Both the position numbers and the translations under genes were made by a program. This document shows, piece after piece, positions 36,122 through 44,256 of a stretch of 63,497 nucleotides of DNA. Numbering within the stretch: position 1 is the first letter of the stretch; every line of letters starts with the position of its first letter. The notes beneath the pieces are model-generated. The model was given only the letters and a program-made list of their open reading frames with translations. It was not told the DNA's origin and made no database searches. The DNA comes from Desulfatiglans sp. (lineage in GTDB: Bacteria; Desulfobacterota; DSM-4660; Desulfatiglandales; HGW-15), in NCBI GenBank assembly GCA_012513605.1, contig JAAZBV010000090.1, forward strand, positions 1 to 63,497. The letters are read 5' to 3'.

Positions 36122-36166
36122 AAATAAAAATGACCATCCAGAAATGGTCTTCTTCTGGATGGTCAT
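36122..36166 (-). terminator. Rho-independent terminator of the DUF2914 gene
   Basis: A perfect 14-bp stem (ATGACCATCCAGAA with its complement) and a 9-base loop are followed on the minus strand by TTTTTATTTA. It lies just after the minus-strand gene and is convergent with the C_GCAxxG_C_C gene. Confidence 0.88.
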
Positions 36167-36175
36167 TAGATAAAC

Positions 36176-36571
36176 TTACTTTATCTCAAATTCTTTGCTT
36201 GTAATAAGAGTCCCTTCAGGGGATTCTATATCTACACGCCACTTACCTGTATGTGCAGGTAAAATATTCTTCACTGACCATGTCCGCCAGCTTTTCCCCT
36301 TTACAGGCAGCTCTATCTTTGCCATTACACGGTCATTGTAAAGCCACACATGAAAAATCGTGTCCTCTTCCTGTTCACTCTTTATTTTTGTGAAGCAGTA
36401 GAGCTTTTCCACACCGGCTGCAAAACTGACATCAGCCCCTGCGGGTTCCCTGTTTTCTATGGATGTAGCGATCTGGATATCTTCAACGCTAATTCCTGCG
36501 TTTTCCTGGGCAAACGCTACAGCAGACAGGGCCAGTAAGAAAAACATCATTAATAATGCCTTCGTTTTCAT
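36176..36571 (-). CDS. Exported DUF2914 protein
   Basis: This is a 131-residue protein with a signal peptide (about 1-21). It carries a DUF2914 domain, seen in the LYCFTKI segment, FHVWLYNDR and the final GKWRVDIESPEG. The fold is beta-rich and the protein is periplasmic. Its function is unknown. ATG has AGGAGA upstream. Confidence 0.82.
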   Translation of the reverse strand: MKTKALLMMFFLLALSAVAFAQENAGISVEDIQIATSIENREPAGADVSFAAGVEKLYCFTKIKSEQEEDTIFHVWLYNDRVMAKIELPVKGKSWRTWSVKNILPAHTGKWRVDIESPEGTLITSKEFEIK

Positions 36572-36888
36572 AAGTTATCTCCTTCTTATATGTTTAGTTA
36601 AACAAGGCCTTTCAAATAACTTTGCCTCTCCCTTTCGGGAAATCTTTCTATTGCATAACGCAACATAATTCTTGGCATATTCCTGTAATGTTTATCAAGA
36701 AAAATATTTTTTCTTCTTTTATATCTCTTTTACCGATCTTTCTCATCATCCAATCAACAACCACATTGAACATCAATAAAAATGTAAAATAGTGACTCTT
36801 AAATTTCCGGTGAAAATATTTTTTTACATGAAAATCTGGCTAAAACTCTAATGCCTGAAAAGATAACTTGCTGATATTAATGATTTCT

Positions 36889-36933
36889 TTGATTGAGATC
36901 AAGCGGAAAACATAAAATCAGGGAATATATAAT
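36889..36933 (+). promoter_or_regulatory. Fnr-type box with downstream -10 element
   Basis: TTGAT-TGAG-ATCAA at 36889-36902 is an exact match to the Fnr consensus half-sites. TATAAT at 36928-36933 lies at nearly the spacing of a class II Fnr-activated promoter (box centred about -42 to -45). Transcription would run toward the toxin-antitoxin pair. Confidence 0.5.
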
Positions 36934-37028
36934 CTGAGGTTATCCTATTGACTCAAACAAGTAAGGAGTAAAATGGTTTAAAAAGCATTTGACCGATACC
37001 CAGATTTGACTTTCAGGCATTTAAATAC

Positions 37029-37040
37029 TAGAGTACTCTA
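37029..37040. promoter_or_regulatory. Palindromic operator candidate of the toxin-antitoxin pair
   Basis: TAGAGTACTCTA is a perfect 12-bp palindrome ending 18 bp before the antitoxin start, next to the ribosome site. Antitoxins with ribbon-helix-helix folds usually bind such sites to repress their own operon. Confidence 0.5.
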
Positions 37041-37058
37041 ATTAACAGGAGGTAATTT

Positions 37059-37301
37059 ATGAGGACAACAATTGAAATATCAGATAACCATCGGAGTGCG
37101 CTGCTTTCTATTGCTGCTCAAAAAGGCCATCGCGGATATTCAAAAATTATTGAAGATGCAATAGAACATTATATAGCAGATCAGACAAAAACCGTTGGTA
37201 TAAAAAACAGTGTTCTTGCTATGAAAGGGAGTTGGAAAAAAGAAGCAGAAGAAATAAAAGCCAACATAAAAGAGCTCAGGAAAAATTGGAAAAAATCGTA
37301 A
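37059..37301 (+). CDS. Ribbon-helix-helix antitoxin (VapB-like)
   Basis: The 80-residue protein starts MRTTIEISDNHRSALLSIAAQKG, a ribbon-helix-helix DNA-binding segment, and ends with a basic helical tail that should wrap the toxin. ATG follows AGGAGG. It overlaps the PIN-domain toxin gene by 16 bp, the usual order for a type II toxin-antitoxin operon. Confidence 0.8.
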   Translation: MRTTIEISDNHRSALLSIAAQKGHRGYSKIIEDAIEHYIADQTKTVGIKNSVLAMKGSWKKEAEEIKANIKELRKNWKKS

Positions 37302-37675
37302 TCGCTGATACAGATGTAATTATTGATTACTTTTCAGGTATAGAACCACTAGCCTCTGCGATAGAGCAATTAATAATACAGGATAGTCTTGCTTTAACAT
37401 CTATCACTGTCTTCGAACTGTATGCGGGAGTAACAGGTAAAAAGAGGATTAAGCAGATTGATGCCCTGACTGCCATTCTTCCTGTATTTCCTTTTGAAGA
37501 AAAACATGCAGGGGCAACTGCTGAAATATACAATGATTTAAAAAAGACCGGAAATTTAATAGGTAATCAGGATATCCTTATTGCCGGGATATGTATAGCT
37601 CATGACATACCAATTTTCACTAGAAACACTGCACATTTTTCGAGAATTCCAGGGCTTCGAATATTTTCTTTTTGA
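37286..37675 (+). CDS. vapC: PIN-domain ribonuclease toxin (VapC-like)
   Basis: This is a 129-residue PIN-domain endoribonuclease. Acidic active-site residues are visible in ADTDVIIDYF, in the Glu of ITVFELYAG and in the Asp of IGNQDILIAG, followed by FTRNTAHF. The frame is open from ATG 37232, but the first 18 residues would be a lysine- and arginine-rich readout of the antitoxin gene. TTG at 37286 with AGG upstream gives a standard VapC start. Expected to cleave tRNA or rRNA unless bound by the antitoxin. Confidence 0.85.
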   Translation: MEKIVIADTDVIIDYFSGIEPLASAIEQLIIQDSLALTSITVFELYAGVTGKKRIKQIDALTAILPVFPFEEKHAGATAEIYNDLKKTGNLIGNQDILIAGICIAHDIPIFTRNTAHFSRIPGLRIFSF

Positions 37676-37801
37676 TCTGATTTAACCCTATCTGTAGATT
37701 ATTTTCAGTGCCTGCTGAACAATGCCTCGGGGTAATAGAGTAGTAGGATAAATAATTAGCGTCAGAGGTAATCGTTGATAATTATTGGGTGTTAACACTT
37801 A

Positions 37802-39706
37802 TTACGATTTTTTCAGCGCCCCTTCGGAAACAAGTTTTTTAAGCAGTTCTTTTTTAAGAAGTTTAATCGCCTCGCCTTTAGTTCCCTCATACCTGTATGG
37901 GTAAAAATCCCCGAGCATGCCGGTTGTGCCCATAACCTGCCTATTTGATATTGCCTGAATGCGGTCAAATTTGCTGATAGTCCCGGTAATTGAGGGCAGG
38001 TTAAAGTCGTTTGTATATAAGAGCGCCGGGCATGGGTCTGAAAGCCTGGTCAGATACATATCACGCCCGCGCATGATAAAGAGGATAGTATACTGATCAA
38101 GCACCATAATATTGTCTATTCGGTGGATAGTAAGCTCATTGACCGGGGCGCCAAGGTATCTTTGGGCAGAGGTCTCAGCCGGGGTTTCCAATGTTTCTTT
38201 ACGGGTCACTGTTCCTTGATCATCATCTACCCCGGAGATGTTCATACTGATATCCCTTTTGTCATTCACTATATTAGCAGACTCTTCAGTATGAATCCCC
38301 TGGGGTTGAATGGCATTTTCAATGTCTTGGTTGTTATGGTTTGAGGTTATACTATTAAGAGGGGCTGTCTCAGGATTTTCATAAGATTTTTCAGCAGGGG
38401 CATCACTTTTTTCTGCTGTCACAGCATCTATACCGGGGATAACAGTATCATTTATCCTCTCTGTAGAGGCTAAGGGGGTCTTTATATAAGAGACATTTAG
38501 TTTCTCAATACCCAGGGGCAGAACAGGCGAAGTGCCTCTTTCAACTCTCTCAAATGAGGATATAGGGGTTGTTACCTTTTCATGCACCTGCATGCTGGTT
38601 GTCCCTTTAAAAAAGATAAAGGATGAAAAGAGTATAAAAACCGATGCCACCACCATTAGCTCACGTGCAGGCATAGAGGCAGATGCAACCCTGTTTTCAA
38701 GTATAGTGCGGATACGGTCAGCTGTTTTTGAGGCAGATGATATGAAGGGCAGGGAGAAAGCGGGGTTCCTGCCGGGGCTATTTTGCCAGATCTCATTAAG
38801 CAAAAAATCAGCATATATGACACTTTTTTGGGTGATCTTGGTAACATGGCCGTCGCAGATATGCTCCATCTCTTCATGTATCTTTCTTTTTACCCAGTGT
38901 ATGACAGGATGAAAAAAATAAACCGCCCCAATTATAGATTCTATTAAAAGCCAAAGATTATGGCGCTGATCTATATGCTTCAACTCATGAAGAAAAGTGA
39001 ATCTCAGCCCCTCAATGGAGTCCTCTGCGAGGAGGTGGCCAGGGATTACTATTACCGGCCTTATAAAACCCATTGACATGGGTGTAAAAACACCTCGCGT
39101 CTCATAGAGCGAAGGCACATAGGTGAGGCCTGTATCAGAGGCACTCTGACGAAGTAATTCAATGATCCTCTGGTCTGTTACAGGGGTTGAAATCCTGAGA
39201 AGCCTTTTTATAGCATGTGTGGCTTTAATCAAACGGATAAGTAAGATGGAAAATACCATCATCCATATTACTGCTGCAAGCTGTTTCCAGTTAGTAATTA
39301 AGATGGATACAGTATCAATGGCTTGTTCTCTTAACTCACGCGGAGATGTCTCTATCTCACCATCATTTAATTTACTGCCATTAACTTTGTCAGCAACAAC
39401 AGGGGTAACCTGTGATAGAGGTGGTTCTGTTGCAGCAGTGGTTAATAGAGATACACCTGTTAATGGCTTAAGATATTCAGATTTCAGAGGGACAGAGATT
39501 TTAATCGATTCAGGTAATATGGATCGTAAAGGGTAGAGAGCAGGCAGTATAAATATAAGGGCATATATCCATATTTTTGTTTTGCCCTTTATCCTGAATA
39601 ATTGAACCGCAAAAAGGCTCAATATTCCCAGTAAAAACAGCAGGGCTGATGATATAAGCAGATATTCAATAATCTGTTCAGTAAGCCTTGCTATCCCCAT
39701 TTTCAT
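37802..39706 (-). CDS. BlaR1/MecR1-type M56 membrane metallopeptidase
   Basis: The 634-residue protein has four N-terminal membrane helices (about 12-35, 45-62, 140-160 and a later one). The M56 zinc peptidase motif HELKH (240-244) is followed by a second ligand helix (EEMEHICDGH). The C-terminal 250 residues lie outside the membrane and have no penicillin-binding transpeptidase motifs, so the sensed signal is probably not a beta-lactam. BlaR1 proteins cleave or trigger cleavage of BlaI on sensing. The gene overlaps blaI by 29 bp. Confidence 0.88.
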   Translation of the reverse strand: MKMGIARLTEQIIEYLLISSALLFLLGILSLFAVQLFRIKGKTKIWIYALIFILPALYPLRSILPESIKISVPLKSEYLKPLTGVSLLTTAATEPPLSQVTPVVADKVNGSKLNDGEIETSPRELREQAIDTVSILITNWKQLAAVIWMMVFSILLIRLIKATHAIKRLLRISTPVTDQRIIELLRQSASDTGLTYVPSLYETRGVFTPMSMGFIRPVIVIPGHLLAEDSIEGLRFTFLHELKHIDQRHNLWLLIESIIGAVYFFHPVIHWVKRKIHEEMEHICDGHVTKITQKSVIYADFLLNEIWQNSPGRNPAFSLPFISSASKTADRIRTILENRVASASMPARELMVVASVFILFSSFIFFKGTTSMQVHEKVTTPISSFERVERGTSPVLPLGIEKLNVSYIKTPLASTERINDTVIPGIDAVTAEKSDAPAEKSYENPETAPLNSITSNHNNQDIENAIQPQGIHTEESANIVNDKRDISMNISGVDDDQGTVTRKETLETPAETSAQRYLGAPVNELTIHRIDNIMVLDQYTILFIMRGRDMYLTRLSDPCPALLYTNDFNLPSITGTISKFDRIQAISNRQVMGTTGMLGDFYPYRYEGTKGEAIKLLKKELLKKLVSEGALKKS

Positions 39707-40091
39707 TCTCCTCTTTTTGAAGGGCGAGAATCTCGTTTCTTAAGTTTTCAAACTCTGTTTTTGTAAGTTTTTCAGAACAAAAGAGCGTGCTTGCAAGCTG
39801 TACTGGTGACCCTCCAAAAGCCTTAACAAGAAGGTTATCTACCAGCCTTTTTTGTGTGTTCTGTTTTGAACATCCTGCCAAATATACATGTGCATGGTTT
39901 GATTCATCACGTGTTACCAGTCTTTTCTGGGTCATGATCTGAAGCATCTTGAGCACGGTTGTATAGCCTGTGTTTTTTGTCCTGTTGAGGATATCCTGTA
40001 CCTCGCGTACAGTGCAGGGGCCTTCCTTCCATAAAACATTCAGGATCTCTAACTCCATTTCAGTTGGTATGGGTGTTTCTTCTCTATTCAT
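39678..40091 (-). CDS. BlaI/MecI/CopY-family repressor
   Basis: This 137-residue winged-helix repressor shows PTEMELEILNVLWKEGPCTVREVQDIL and the recognition helix in TGYTTVLKMLQIM. I start at ATG 40091 because GAGGG lies five bases upstream; the frame is open further. It overlaps the BlaR1-type sensor and follows a lipoprotein gene. The double dyad at 40643-40680 upstream of the lipoprotein is its likely operator. Confidence 0.92.
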   Translation of the reverse strand: MNREETPIPTEMELEILNVLWKEGPCTVREVQDILNRTKNTGYTTVLKMLQIMTQKRLVTRDESNHAHVYLAGCSKQNTQKRLVDNLLVKAFGGSPVQLASTLFCSEKLTKTEFENLRNEILALQKEENENGDSKAY

Positions 40092-40113
40092 GTTTACCCT
40101 CTGGCTTTTTATC

Positions 40114-40136
40114 GTGCCGGTAAGGATTACCGGCAC
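40114..40136. other. Intercistronic hairpin between lipoprotein gene and blaI
   Basis: A perfect 10-bp stem (GTGCCGGTAA / TTACCGGCAC) with a 3-base loop lies in the gap. It has no T-run on the minus strand. It may stabilise the upstream mRNA or partly attenuate blaI. Confidence 0.5.
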
Positions 40137-40157
40137 TTTGTATGAACTTTATAACTA

Positions 40158-40571
40158 TTATGACTTTTTAAGCCTCTTTTTTATCTCAGTTGCCTGCTCC
40201 CTGCTTTCAAGTTTATATATCTTATGAATAATGTAGGATTGAGCTCCACTGGAGTCTGTAACTACAATATTATCAAAACCCTTTCTTACCCTGTCAACGG
40301 ATACTGTAACCCCTATGCTTTCACTGGATGAAAGGGCTATGGCCGGACGGTTCAGAATAACCAGATAGTAGTTATTAATATCTGTATTCAGTATCAGGGA
40401 TTGTGAATCTATGGATTCCCAGCTATTTATCCTGAAGCTGGTAACCTCGGTCGCCTCCTTAAGTTCATTATCAAGGTTGTATTTTTCTGCTACATTAAAC
40501 TGGGTGGTTGCGCATGCAGCAAAGACAAGAGATATCAGAACTAAACCGGCATATTTAATGATCTTTTTCAT
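40158..40571 (-). CDS. Lipoprotein, DUF6491-like
   Basis: The 137-residue product has a signal peptide with lipobox (FAAC, Cys20). The small mature domain, with WESIDSQSLILNT and YYLVILNRPA, resembles DUF6491 proteins of unknown function. It is the first gene of the lipoprotein-blaI-blaR1 transcript and so a likely target of BlaI-type control. ATG follows GGAGAA. Confidence 0.75.
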   Translation of the reverse strand: MKKIIKYAGLVLISLVFAACATTQFNVAEKYNLDNELKEATEVTSFRINSWESIDSQSLILNTDINNYYLVILNRPAIALSSSESIGVTVSVDRVRKGFDNIVVTDSSGAQSYIIHKIYKLESREQATEIKKRLKKS

Positions 40572-40642
40572 TTTATCTTCTCCTTATATATAAGGTTGAT
40601 ATAAAATCTGTAGAGCTAAACAATTTCATTACAGACACAATA

Positions 40643-40680
40643 TACGAACTATTTCGTAATTGTCAACGAAATAGTTCGTA
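40643..40680. promoter_or_regulatory. Double-dyad operator upstream of the lipoprotein-blaI-blaR1 operon
   Basis: Two perfect 15-base arms (TACGAACTATTTCGT and its complement) are separated by 8 bases. Each arm is itself a dyad of the form ACGAA-N4-TTCGT, at 40644-40657 and 40666-40679. The two centres are 22 bp apart, two helical turns. This suits two BlaI-type dimers on one face of the DNA. Confidence 0.7.
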
Positions 40681-40757
40681 GAGATAGACCCTTAACATAT
40701 GAATCGATTAACCACTTGAAATATCACGATAAAATAATTTGATTTTTTTATACAGTT

Positions 40758-41396
40758 TTAAAGGGGGTCTCTTTTGTTTTCTAAACCCTGGATAACATTG
40801 CCTGACACATATTCACAGAAAGCGGCGATGTGCATTTTGATATTTTCTATAATCTGTCCCTGTCCGGCATGAAGCGGGGAGTCGCTCACGAACTTGAAAA
40901 GCAGGCACTTTTTATTGAATCTCTTTGCAGCCTGTAATACTGCGGCCCCCTCCATATCTACCAGGTCGGCTACAGCAGATAGTTCTTTAAATGTTTCAAC
41001 ATCATGAATGGGTTTATCCTGTGTGGCGAGAGCAGCATTTTCAAAACCATCGATAGTATTAGGTGTCTGGACCCACGGAGTGTTTGACCTAAGATGGGGC
41101 CGGTCTGGTTCTATTGTCTTTTTAATCTGGAAGATACTCCCAACCTCATGTGTTTCATCAACTGCACCGGCTGCACCGGCATTAAGGATAATTTTTGGTT
41201 GATATTTCATACAGCAATAAACAGTACACATGACGGCATTTGCCTTTCCAATGCCTGATATCCCAAGGATGATCTCTTTTCCCTCAAAAATAAAAAATGG
41301 CCTCTTTTCAATCTCTTTCATATCAAGGATCCTTATGAAGGGTTCCGCCTCCATAAGTGTAGCCACAACCAGACATATTAAAGGGCTCTCATGCAT
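40758..41396 (-). CDS. mqnB: Futalosine hydrolase (MqnB-like nucleosidase)
   Basis: This is a 212-residue nucleosidase of the MTA/SAH nucleosidase superfamily, with NAGAAGAV and VDMEGAAVLQAA (the substrate-binding Met-Glu-Gly). Next to mqnD, it should split futalosine or aminofutalosine to release the base. The start overlaps the mqnD stop by 19 bp. Annotation as an MTA/SAH nucleosidase would be the alternative, but the cluster favours menaquinone synthesis. Confidence 0.85.
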   Translation of the reverse strand: MHESPLICLVVATLMEAEPFIRILDMKEIEKRPFFIFEGKEIILGISGIGKANAVMCTVYCCMKYQPKIILNAGAAGAVDETHEVGSIFQIKKTIEPDRPHLRSNTPWVQTPNTIDGFENAALATQDKPIHDVETFKELSAVADLVDMEGAAVLQAAKRFNKKCLLFKFVSDSPLHAGQGQIIENIKMHIAAFCEYVSGNVIQGLENKRDPL

Positions 41397-42190
41397 CTGC
41401 TCATCTCCTCAAGTTTTTTAACCGCCTCTCTTCCCTTATCACCGAGGGAGATGGTAAACTCATTCACATAAAGCCTTATGTGCTGGTCAATAACTTTATT
41501 ATCCATCTCCTGCGCAAGGGATTTTACATATTCACGGGAGGCCAAAGGGTTTTTAAAGGCATACTTTACAGAATCCCTTATTATGGATTCAATTGCTTCT
41601 TTATACACCATTGTTTCTGCATCCCTTCTGATGGCAATACAACCAAGGGGTATGGGTGATGATGTTTGATCTTCCCACCATTCGCCAAGATCGATTATCT
41701 GCACGCAGCCATAATCCTTAAACACAAACCTGCCCTCATGGATTATAACGCCCGCGTCAAACCTCCCATCCCTGATACCCGGCAGTATCTCATCAAACCT
41801 GGCGATAGTTGTATTTTTAGCATGGGGATATCTGAGCCTGAGCAGCATGTTGGCTGTTGTATCAATTCCAGGGACAGCAATAATGGCATCCTCTACAGAT
41901 ACGTCGTGTGAATGAGCTACAAGAAGCGGGCCGCATCCAAATCCCAGGGCAGCGCCGGAGTCTAACAGCTCATATTTATCCTTAAGCCTAAGCCATGCAG
42001 CAAATGAGAGTTTTGTAACCTGATATGCGCCTATTTTTGCCTGACTGTTCAGGCTCTCCACATCATCAATATGGCCGCTGAAAAAGAGTCCCCTTGTATC
42101 AACAAGATTATTCATCATGGCATGAAACACAAAGGTGTCATTAGGGCATGATGAAAAGGCGATATCTATATTTTCATTAGGTTTTGACAT
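41378..42190 (-). CDS. mqnD: 1,4-dihydroxy-6-naphthoate synthase (MqnD)
   Basis: The 270-residue protein has a periplasmic-binding-like fold and cleaves cyclic dehypoxanthine futalosine to 1,4-dihydroxy-6-naphthoate. It begins with IDIAFSSCPNDTFVFHAM, a clear MqnD signature, and keeps GCGPLLVA and the GVIIHEGRF segment. It overlaps mqnB. A 90-bp gap before it contains a simple Pro/Glu-codon-like repeat (TTGACCCCTGGACCCC). Confidence 0.94.
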   Translation of the reverse strand: MSKPNENIDIAFSSCPNDTFVFHAMMNNLVDTRGLFFSGHIDDVESLNSQAKIGAYQVTKLSFAAWLRLKDKYELLDSGAALGFGCGPLLVAHSHDVSVEDAIIAVPGIDTTANMLLRLRYPHAKNTTIARFDEILPGIRDGRFDAGVIIHEGRFVFKDYGCVQIIDLGEWWEDQTSSPIPLGCIAIRRDAETMVYKEAIESIIRDSVKYAFKNPLASREYVKSLAQEMDNKVIDQHIRLYVNEFTISLGDKGREAVKKLEEMSRCMRAL

Positions 42191-42280
42191 TTATATCTTT
42201 CATTGACTACTGACCTCTGCCTTCTGATTTCCAGGTTTTCACTTGACCCCTGGACCCCTTGAATCCTCGAACCCTTCTTT

Positions 42281-43360
42281 TCACCACTCCCTTATCACCC
42301 TGTATACGGAATCACGCTGCACAGGTTTTTTTCCGGCATTTCTGATCACGGCGATCATCTCATCCATATTGGTTCTTGTCTCTATACCCGTGGATTTTAC
42401 CACCACCTCTTCCATGAGCACACCGCCCATATCATTTGCGCCAAAGGCAAGGGCGACCTGGGCTAGCTTCATGCCCTCTGTAAGCCAGCCTGCCTGTATG
42501 TATACTACATTATCGAGAAAGATCCTTCCTATGGCCACCATCTTCAGGTAATCAATGCCGGTTGCCGGAATAATATCACTCATCTGTGTTGATGCAGGAG
42601 AAAAAGACCAGGGAATAAATGCCCTTATAATACCTGTCCTCTCCTGCACCTCCCTTATTACCCTTAGGTGTTCGATCCGCTCCTCATATGTCTCTCCCAT
42701 GCCATAGGTCATGGTTGCGCTGGACATCATATTATGGTGGTGAAGAGCATCCATAACTGTGCACCACTCGGAAGTGGTGATCTTTTTGGGACTCACCCTT
42801 TTACGTACACGGTCCACAAGTATGTCTGATGCCCCTGGTACTGAATCAAGCCCTGCGTTCTTTAAGATACCGATAAGTTTAATGAGGTTCATCCCCTCTT
42901 TTTTTGCAATGTGAAAAAGCTCTGATGGGGAAAATGCATGAATAAGGCATTCAGGGAATGTCTCCCTTGTAATACGAATCATCTCCAGGTATTTTTCAAG
43001 CCTGTAGGTTGGATGAAGCCCGCCCTGGAGCATCACCTGGCTGCCGCCCATGGCCTTAAGCTCCTTTACTTTATCTATTATCTCTTCATTACTTAGCTCA
43101 TAGGCGGGTACCCTGTTTGCCTTTGCGTGATAGGCGCAGAATGCGCACCCGGCCTCGCAGATGTTGCTGTAGTTTATGATGCGGTCAATAATAAAACCCA
43201 CCTGTTCATGGGGAAAGATCATCTTCCGCCTTAAGTCGCCAAGCCTGCCCAGCTCAATAATGTCCCATGAGAAGAGGGTTAAGGCCTCTTCAGGAGTGAT
43301 TCGTGTACCTGAATAAATTCGATCTTTTAGTTCTTTATTATTTTGTTTCATGTTCGCCAC
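42281..43360 (-). CDS. mqnC: Cyclic dehypoxanthine futalosine synthase (MqnC), radical SAM
   Basis: The 359-residue radical SAM enzyme cyclises dehypoxanthine futalosine. The cluster motif is CEAGCAFC, preceded by NYSNI. GGLHP, the HAFSPSEL region and the final SVYRVIREW are typical. The frame opens with GTG at 43360 and has ATG three codons later (43351). A small inverted repeat lies between it and mqnA. Confidence 0.95.
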   Translation of the reverse strand: MANMKQNNKELKDRIYSGTRITPEEALTLFSWDIIELGRLGDLRRKMIFPHEQVGFIIDRIINYSNICEAGCAFCAYHAKANRVPAYELSNEEIIDKVKELKAMGGSQVMLQGGLHPTYRLEKYLEMIRITRETFPECLIHAFSPSELFHIAKKEGMNLIKLIGILKNAGLDSVPGASDILVDRVRKRVSPKKITTSEWCTVMDALHHHNMMSSATMTYGMGETYEERIEHLRVIREVQERTGIIRAFIPWSFSPASTQMSDIIPATGIDYLKMVAIGRIFLDNVVYIQAGWLTEGMKLAQVALAFGANDMGGVLMEEVVVKSTGIETRTNMDEMIAVIRNAGKKPVQRDSVYRVIREW

Positions 43361-43386
43361 TATTACGTATATAACAGCTACAAATC

Positions 43387-43417
43387 CTGGATTCCCCGGC
43401 TTGACCGGGGAATCCAG
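43387..43417. repeat. Short inverted repeat, half of the CGTCATTCCC/CTGGATTCC family
   Basis: CTGGATTCCCCGG and its complement flank a 5-base loop, a perfect 13-bp hairpin. The same hairpin forms the right part of the element at 45394-45480 apart from the loop. It could act as a terminator-like or processing hairpin between mqnA and mqnC. Confidence 0.7.
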
Positions 43418-43446
43418 TCTTCGGTATGTATGGAAAAATTAAAAAG

Positions 43447-44256
43447 TTACCTAAAGTATCTTATCTTCACCTCTTTCTCAAACAGCCCTATCTCAAATGC
43501 CTTATCATAATAAAAGTTAAGTGCCTGTTTTAATCTCTCTGAAAATTTGAATTGGAGGCAGGTTTCATAGTACCCCTTTACATCATAGGCAATATCCGGG
43601 TACTTGCGTTGCGCAGCAGCAACCACCCTTTCCACCTCTTTTTCAAGACACTCGATAGAAATCCTGTATGACTCGACTACCCTTTTTATCTCGTCGGCAT
43701 ATTTATTAATAACCTCTTCATTTATGGCAAACACGGCAAATACAACAGGGTAACCTGTCTTTCTTAACCACAATTCGCCCAGGTCATAGGAAAAGGAGAC
43801 AGGGGTGCTGCTCTTAACCATTGCCTCATTACCAATCATAAGCACTGCTTCAAGGCCATCCATGGAGGGATTTGGTTGTGTAAGCACATATTCAGGCTCA
43901 ACATTATAATAGTTTTTAAGGAGCATCTTTAAAAGCAGCACAGAGGTATGGGATGCCCTTGTAAGACCAACCCGCTTTCCGCCAAGCTCTTCAATAGGCA
44001 GGTTGCTTCTTAATATTACAGAGCCCACATACCCAATGGAGCTGAGGCAGAAATCAGGCAAGAGCACTGCCCTCTCCTGTATAAGGGGGTATGTTGCAGC
44101 AGATATGGCGCTCATATCGAGCTCACCTTCTCTCATCATGCGGTTGAGTTCATTGGGGTATCTCTGAATGACCTCAATACCATCTAACTGTTCATGTTCA
44201 AACATGTGGTAGTAAAAGGGGTAGCAGTTCAAATAGTCAATATAACCAAGTTTCAT
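43447..44256 (-). CDS. mqnA: Chorismate dehydratase (MqnA)
   Basis: MqnA removes water from chorismate to give 3-enolpyruvyl-benzoate, the first committed step of the futalosine route. The 269 residues open with LGYIDYLNCYPFYYH and contain SAATYP and VGLTRASHTSVLL, as in the family. ATG overlaps the mqnE stop (TAATG) with GGGGAG upstream, so the two are coupled. Confidence 0.93.
   Translation of the reverse strand: MKLGYIDYLNCYPFYYHMFEHEQLDGIEVIQRYPNELNRMMREGELDMSAISAATYPLIQERAVLLPDFCLSSIGYVGSVILRSNLPIEELGGKRVGLTRASHTSVLLLKMLLKNYYNVEPEYVLTQPNPSMDGLEAVLMIGNEAMVKSSTPVSFSYDLGELWLRKTGYPVVFAVFAINEEVINKYADEIKRVVESYRISIECLEKEVERVVAAAQRKYPDIAYDVKGYYETCLQFKFSERLKQALNFYYDKAFEIGLFEKEVKIRYFR

Larger units (their letters stand above)
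36572..37058. other. 487-bp AT-rich regulatory gap
   Basis: No gene over about 40 codons is convincing here. The gap contains an exact Fnr/Crp-type box, a TATAAT downstream of it, a two-codon minigene with a strong ribosome site (AAGGAG, then ATG GTT TAA at 36973-36981), and the operator-like palindrome before the antitoxin gene. Confidence 0.5.
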
